The notes under the pieces were generated by a model. That model was not told the origin of the DNA, ran no database searches, and worked only from the letters and a program-made list of their open reading frames with translations. This document shows, piece after piece, positions 53,745-58,924 of a stretch of 58,924 nucleotides of DNA. The DNA comes from an uncultured Christensenellaceae bacterium. GTDB lineage: Bacteria > Bacillota > Clostridia > Christensenellales > Borkfalkiaceae. The translations under genes were made by a program, and so were the position numbers. The stretch is from assembly GCA_910586945.1 (NCBI GenBank), contig CAJULO010000007.1:1-58924 (forward strand), given 5' to 3'. Position 1 is the first letter of the stretch. Every line of letters begins with the position of its first letter.

Positions 53745-54194
53745 ATGGAAAAAAATAGAGTGCAAGAAATGATTGATATCTTTAAAAAGAGTGGTCTTGC
53801 AAAAATGGAATATAGCGAAGAGAATGCTGGTAAAAGTTTTGCCATCTACTTAGAAGCAGCAATAGATGCAAATGTTGAAAAACAAGTGATAGAGCATGTA
53901 GTTGAAAAAGTAACTCCAGTTGTGATGGAATCAACTGCTCCAAAAACGGGAATAGCTTTTAATCATACTGCAACAAGTCCTATGATTGGAGTATTTTATG
54001 CGGCGGCATCTCCTACAGCTGCACCATTTGTTACAGTTGGTAGCAAAGTGAAAAAAGGAGATGTAATTTGCATTATTGAAGCAATGAAACTCATGAATGA
54101 AATTACTGCTGAGCATGATGGTACAATTGTAGAAGTTTGTGTTAAAAATGGGGATTTGGTAGAGTTTGGGCAAGAATTATTTAAAATTTTATAA
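53745..54194 (+). CDS. accB: biotin carboxyl carrier protein of acetyl-CoA carboxylase
   Basis: Carries carboxybiotin between AccC and AccDA. The 149-residue protein has an N-terminal helical part, a short linker and a C-terminal biotinyl domain with Lys115 in IEAMKLMNE and the preceding Thr-Ala-Pro-rich thumb region. It starts behind a GGGAGG site, 44 bases after fabF. A 170-base gap without a gene follows before accC. Confidence 0.95.
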   Translation: MEKNRVQEMIDIFKKSGLAKMEYSEENAGKSFAIYLEAAIDANVEKQVIEHVVEKVTPVVMESTAPKTGIAFNHTATSPMIGVFYAAASPTAAPFVTVGSKVKKGDVICIIEAMKLMNEITAEHDGTIVEVCVKNGDLVEFGQELFKIL

Positions 54195-54365
54195 GAGCTG
54201 TTATATATGTAGACAATTTTGCATATTTAACTTTTATAAAGAGAATTGCCTGTCATTGTGTTCATAGATATAAATATTTACTCAATACATAGATAGAATA
54301 AAAAATAAAAGTCAAATTGTATATAGATTTGTACAGATAGCAAGCAAAGAAAGGGTGGTCAATCT

Positions 54366-55721
54366 ATGTTTAAAAAAATTTTAATAGCAAATCGTGGTGA
54401 AATAGCGGTAAGAATTATTCGTGCCTGTAATGAGATGGGTATTCAAACTGTTGCAATATATTCACAAGCAGATAAAAAAGCTCTACATGTACAGTTAGCG
54501 GATGAAAGTTATTGTATAGGTGGACCATATTTAAAAGATAGTTATTTGAATATGTCTGCAATAATTATAGTAGCAGTCAATACAGGTTGTGAAGCTATAC
54601 ATCCAGGATATGGACTATTGAGTGAAAACGCACAGTTTGCAGAGCTTTGTGAAAAGTGCAATATCAAATTTATCGGTCCGCATTATAATATAATTGCAAA
54701 AATGGGAGATAAAGATGAAGCAAGACGCACTATGCAAAAAGCAGGAGTGCCTGTTGTACCAGGTATGGATGAAATAATCAATATTGCGGAAGCAAAAGCA
54801 TTTGCCAAAAAAATTGGTTTTCCTGTTATTGTAAAGGCGAGTGCTGGTGGAGGCGGTCGTGGAATTCGCATTGTGCAGACAGAAGAAGAGTTTGAAAAAG
54901 CTGTACTTACTGCCAAATTAGAAGCTAAAAATGCCTTTGGCAATGATAAAGTATATGTTGAAAAATATTTGACAGATGTCAAGCATGTTGAAATGCAGAT
55001 ACTAGCAGATGAATTTGGGAATGTTGTTGTGCTAGGAGAAAGAGATTGCTCAATGCAACGGAAAAATCAAAAGATAATTGAAGAGAGTCCTTGTAAAGTT
55101 TTAGAAGAAGAAACGCGACAAAGGATGATAGATGCAACAGTTCTTGCGGCAAAATATGTCGGTTACACAAATGCAGGAACTATAGAATATCTCTTGGATA
55201 AAGAAAATAATTTTTATTTTATGGAAATGAATACGCGTTTGCAAGTTGAGCATCCTGTTACTGAATGTGTAACAGAAATTGACCTTGTAAAGTGGCAAAT
55301 TCGTATAGCAAATGGGCAGCCATTTACCTTTAAACAAAAGGATATTACTTTCAGAGGGGCGGCAATAGAGTGTAGAATAAATGCTGAAGACGCCACAAAT
55401 GATTTTAAACCAAATTGTGGAAAAATTAAATTATTGCATATTCCTGGTGGTGCATGGGTACGATTTGATTCTGCAATCTATCAAGGATATGAAATTCCAC
55501 CTTTTTATGACAGTATGATTGGGAAATTGATTGTTTATGCGCGTGATAGAGAAGAGGCCATTCGTAAAATGAAATCAGCACTAAGCGAATTAAAGACAGA
55601 AGGTATTATTACAAATGTAGATTTTAGTGCTACTTTACTATCACAAAAAGAATTTGAGGATGGTAGTTATTGTACCAATTTTCTTGAAAAATTTTTAAAG
55701 GGACAAGCCGCTACTAAATAA
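54366..55721 (+). CDS. accC: biotin carboxylase subunit of acetyl-CoA carboxylase
   Basis: ATP-grasp enzyme of 451 residues that carboxylates biotin on AccB. It has the KILIANRGEIAVRIIRA start, the ATP loop KASAGGGGRGIR, the HVEMQILAD stretch and the catalytic region EMNTRLQVEHPVTE. The length is standard, with no fused carrier domain, so it belongs with the separate AccB. Confidence 0.97.
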   Translation: MFKKILIANRGEIAVRIIRACNEMGIQTVAIYSQADKKALHVQLADESYCIGGPYLKDSYLNMSAIIIVAVNTGCEAIHPGYGLLSENAQFAELCEKCNIKFIGPHYNIIAKMGDKDEARRTMQKAGVPVVPGMDEIINIAEAKAFAKKIGFPVIVKASAGGGGRGIRIVQTEEEFEKAVLTAKLEAKNAFGNDKVYVEKYLTDVKHVEMQILADEFGNVVVLGERDCSMQRKNQKIIEESPCKVLEEETRQRMIDATVLAAKYVGYTNAGTIEYLLDKENNFYFMEMNTRLQVEHPVTECVTEIDLVKWQIRIANGQPFTFKQKDITFRGAAIECRINAEDATNDFKPNCGKIKLLHIPGGAWVRFDSAIYQGYEIPPFYDSMIGKLIVYARDREEAIRKMKSALSELKTEGIITNVDFSATLLSQKEFEDGSYCTNFLEKFLKGQAATK

Positions 55722-55739
55722 TATAAGGGGGAGCTGTCG

Positions 55740-56624
55740 GTGAAAGAGAAGAAGAGTAATATTTTTTCAATTTTTTCTTTTATCAAACCTAAGAACAAAT
55801 TAGAAGATGGCGATATAAAAAAGAAAAAAAGAGCAGCAAAACCGATAATTCCGAACAATATGGCGGAAAAATGTGAACAATGTGGAAATGTCTTTTTTTT
55901 GGAAGATATTAAAGTAATTGGCGTTTGCCCATGTTGTGGCCATTATAGTAAACTCACTGCACGCGAAAGGATTGATTTAGTTGCAACTGATTTTATGGAA
56001 TTTTTTACAGAACATATTAGTCAAGACCCTTTATCTTTTCCAGAGTACAGTACAAAATTGAAGCAGTTACAAGATAAAACTGGAGAAAAAGATGCAGTAG
56101 TTTGTGGTATAGCAAAAATTGGTGCTGTTAAAACTGCAATTTTCTCTATGGAATATCGTATGCTAATGGGGAGTATGGGGCAAGTTGTTGGGGAAAAGAT
56201 AACAGCACTTTTTGAATATGCCACTAGAGAATCTTTACCAGTTGTGGGTTTCATTTTGAGTGGTGGGGCAAGAATGCAAGAAGGGATTGTATCACTTATG
56301 CAAATGGCCAAAACAAGTGCAGCGGTAGCAAAACATTCTGAAGCTGGATTATTATATATCAGTGTACTTACAAATCCAACAATGGGGGGTGTATCTGCAT
56401 CATTTGCCTTTCAAGCAGATATTATCATGGCGGAAAGAGGTGCAATTATTGGTTTTGCGGGACCGAGAGTGATTGAACAGACAATACGCCAAGTTTTACC
56501 AAATGGTTTTCAACAAGCAGATTTTTTGGAAGCGAAAGGATTTATAGATGTGCATTGTGCTAGAGAAGAATTACAAGAAAAGCTTTCACTCTTACTCAAA
56601 TATCACGAAGGGGGGAGCAAGTAA
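55740..56624 (+). CDS. accD: acetyl-CoA carboxylase carboxyltransferase beta subunit
   Basis: Forms the carboxyltransferase with AccA. The 294-residue protein has the zinc-finger cysteines Cys45, Cys48, Cys63 and Cys66 and the crotonase-fold core with GSMGQVVGEK, SGGARMQEG and NPTMGGVSASFA. It starts with GTG behind GGGGGAG. The stop overlaps the accA start by one base, so the two are translationally coupled. Confidence 0.97.
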   Translation: MKEKKSNIFSIFSFIKPKNKLEDGDIKKKKRAAKPIIPNNMAEKCEQCGNVFFLEDIKVIGVCPCCGHYSKLTARERIDLVATDFMEFFTEHISQDPLSFPEYSTKLKQLQDKTGEKDAVVCGIAKIGAVKTAIFSMEYRMLMGSMGQVVGEKITALFEYATRESLPVVGFILSGGARMQEGIVSLMQMAKTSAAVAKHSEAGLLYISVLTNPTMGGVSASFAFQADIIMAERGAIIGFAGPRVIEQTIRQVLPNGFQQADFLEAKGFIDVHCAREELQEKLSLLLKYHEGGSK

Positions 56625-57406
56625 TGAGTGTAAAAAAAATGACAGCTTATGAAATTTTACAAAAAAGTCGTGAAAAAGGACGGCCAACAGCGCGAGCATA
56701 TATCGAAAATTTATTAGACAATTTTATTGAGTTGCACGGTGATAGAAGATTTGCCGATGACAAGGCTGTTATTGCTGGGATAGGCCAACTAGGTAATATG
56801 CCCATTACACTTATTGCAATTGAAAAAGGTGGAGAAACCTTGAGTGAAAAAATTGCTTGTAATTTTGGTTCAGCGCATCCTGAAGGCTATAGAAAAGCAG
56901 TTCGCTTGATGAAACAAGCAGAAAAATTTAAGAGACCAGTACTGTGTTTAGTGGATACTGCTGGGGCATATTGTGGAATAGGTGCTGAAGAACGCGGACA
57001 AGCTGAAGCAATTGCAAGCTCAATTTTAGAAATGATTCGTTTAAAGACACAAACTCTTTCTATTATTATAGGAGAAGGCGGTAGTGGGGGGGCTTTAGCA
57101 CTCAGTTGTAGTGATGAAGTTTGGATGACTGAAACATCTATGTATTCAGTTATATCTCCAGAGGGATGTGCATCTATATTATGGAAAGACAATAATAAGG
57201 TTGCTGAAGCGGCGGAAAATCTAAAGATAACTGCGCAAGATTTGTATGATATACGTGTTATTGATAAAATTATTGCAGAGGAAAATTTTGCAGCAAATTA
57301 TTTTAAAAAGCTCAAAAGAGAAATTATAAATTTCTTTAAAGAAAAGAAAAAAATAGATATGCATAAATTGATTGAAGATAGATATACTCGTTTTCGCAAA
57401 TTTTAA
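56624..57406 (+). CDS. accA: acetyl-CoA carboxylase carboxyltransferase alpha subunit
   Basis: Partner of AccD, 260 residues. The family regions FIELHGDRRFADDKA, the oxyanion-loop GEGGSGGALAL and SPEGCASILWKD are intact. The N-terminus is short compared with E. coli AccA (319), as is usual in Firmicutes. It is the last gene of the operon. The next 180 bases have no gene before the hairpin at 57587. Confidence 0.97.
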   Translation: MSVKKMTAYEILQKSREKGRPTARAYIENLLDNFIELHGDRRFADDKAVIAGIGQLGNMPITLIAIEKGGETLSEKIACNFGSAHPEGYRKAVRLMKQAEKFKRPVLCLVDTAGAYCGIGAEERGQAEAIASSILEMIRLKTQTLSIIIGEGGSGGALALSCSDEVWMTETSMYSVISPEGCASILWKDNNKVAEAAENLKITAQDLYDIRVIDKIIAEENFAANYFKKLKREIINFFKEKKKIDMHKLIEDRYTRFRKF

Positions 57407-57586
57407 GATAACAAGATAGTAAGTATTATGATATCTCAAGGTAGCTAGATTTTGATATAGTAGCAATTTATAGAATTTTATGGTTATAAGTTTGGAGCTT
57501 GCAAGAAAAAAAATACTCTGTAAAATAAAAAATATTGCAAGAGATAAAAATAATAGGATGATCTTTATTTCATAAAAGATTGAAAA

Positions 57587-57624
57587 AGCACAAGGACGCT
57601 CTATGAATAGAGCGTCCTTGTGCT
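57587..57624. terminator. strong hairpin between convergent accA and the small membrane gene
   Basis: Perfect 16-bp GC-rich stem (AGCACAAGGACGCTCT and complement) with a 6-base loop. On the minus strand it is followed by a T-run, so it ends the gene at 57687; it probably stops plus-strand transcripts too. Confidence 0.82.
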
Positions 57625-57686
57625 ATAAATGAATATAAACACATAATCATTATAAAGAGTATACAAAAACAGAAAAATTTTCTGCA

Positions 57687-58043
57687 TTATTGTAAAGAGT
57701 TATCTTCATTGTGAATATTGGCGTTAGGGTTTAGAGAAATAGAGGCGTTGGTTAAATCTTGCGTATTTTTTTGTTGTAAATTCGCGATTTCTTGTGAAAG
57801 AGTAGTTGCTGATTCCTCTAAATTTGTCAAAACATCTATATTCTTGTCTGTTGGTGGCAATTTATTTTTGTTTTCTTGTCGTTCGCATAACTGTTTAAAC
57901 AAAAGACATAGTCCAAAAAAGAAAATAGACAGTGCCACAATAATAATAAAATATATCATTCCTAAAAAGATGCCCAATAAAATTGAGCTTGCAACTGCCG
58001 ATGCGGCAAGAATTGCAAAAAATATTCTAAAAAATTTAAACAT
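57687..58043 (-). CDS. unrecognised small membrane protein
   Basis: Not recognised. The 118-residue product has two close hydrophobic segments (about 4-25 and 27-50) with a short turn, then a polar helical stretch with heptad-like leucines (DVLTNLEESATTLSQEIANL) and a disordered Asn-rich tail. It is divergent from the rRNA operon and convergent to accA. A GAGGG site precedes the ATG. Confidence 0.7.
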   Translation of the reverse strand: MFKFFRIFFAILAASAVASSILLGIFLGMIYFIIIVALSIFFFGLCLLFKQLCERQENKNKLPPTDKNIDVLTNLEESATTLSQEIANLQQKNTQDLTNASISLNPNANIHNEDNSLQ

Positions 58044-58072
58044 ATACCCTCAAAAAATAGCTGTTTTTCTGT

Positions 58073-58102
58073 AGTATAGCATAAAAAATTGCAAATTTGC
58101 AA
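58073..58102 (-). promoter_or_regulatory. likely promoter of the small membrane-protein gene
   Basis: TTGCAA (58097-58102) and TATACT (58073-58078), 18-base spacer on the minus strand. Confidence 0.5.
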
Positions 58103-58160
58103 CAAAAGTTGAGGAAATTTAAAAATTTCAAAAAAATTTTAAAAAAAATTAAAAAAAGTG

Positions 58161-58189
58161 TTGACAAGTATTTTTTAATATGATATTAT
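58161..58189 (+). promoter_or_regulatory. rRNA operon promoter
   Basis: TTGACA (58161-58166) and TATTAT (58184-58189), 17-base spacer, about 210 bases before the 16S gene. Only one such promoter was found. The leader up to 58398 has short hairpins (CAAAACA/TGTTTTG) but no clear boxA. Confidence 0.75.
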
Positions 58190-58398
58190 ATAAAAGCTAT
58201 CAGGTTGATAGTCGCAAAACAACAGAAATGTTTTGTGATAAGAAGATTAAAAATTGAATAGAAGGAAATCAATTAAATATATAAATATTTATATATTTGT
58301 AGTTTCTGTCAATTTATACTTTAAGTACAAAGTACTCAAAGAACAGTCAGCAAAAAGGATATTATATTGAGCAGTTGAATAATCAACTTATATAAATT

Positions 58399-58924
<526 letters not shown>

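Overview
The window is AT-rich bacterial chromosome and fits a spore-forming member of the Clostridia (Bacillota). The evidence is a sporulation and germination gene set (yyaC, spoIIR, sleB-ypeB), FabK as the enoyl-ACP reductase, an HppA pyrophosphatase, strong Shine-Dalgarno sites and a 16S rRNA 5' end of clostridial type. No phage, insertion sequence, CRISPR array or tRNA was found. Nothing here identifies the genus.

The window spans the replication-origin region. Genes left of about 29.6 kb are mostly on the minus strand and genes right of 29.9 kb mostly on the plus strand. The dnaN/rsmG intergenic region at this switch holds four perfect DnaA boxes. The left arm carries rpmH-rnpA-yidD-yidC, yyaC, a parS cluster, ftsH, and parA-parB-lepA, with hemW beyond a decayed Rrf2-type regulator. 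dnaA is missing from its usual place between rpmH and dnaN and is not in the window; jag, mnmE and mnmG are also absent.

Further left are guaB-guaA behind a small membrane-protein gene, a helD-type gene followed by a 1888-residue helicase with a nuclease-like C-terminal region (COG1112 type), an NlpC/P60 lipoprotein, and a HAD phosphatase-phosphohexomutase pair.

Right of the origin are rsmG overlapping a SLOG/YpsA-like gene, an RlmI-type methyltransferase, a compact dxs with a small membrane exporter, and pstSCAB without phoU. PstS has its two lobes in circularly permuted order. Then come an AlkA-type glycosylase, hppA, a DUF2156-GNAT fusion, spoIIR, sleB-ypeB, a SecB-like gene with fabZ, the fatty-acid operon fabH-acpP-fabK-fabD-fabG-fabF-accBCDA, a small membrane protein and the start of a 16S rRNA gene.

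Most genes are ordinary housekeeping genes. The points that stand out are the permuted PstS, the origin without dnaA, the two-helicase operon, the parS cluster, the Rrf2 pseudogene, two promoters that predict leaderless mRNAs, and a 23-bp perfect inverted repeat. I did not find a clearly new multi-gene system. Start codons were corrected where a promoter or ribosome binding site argued against the longest reading frame.
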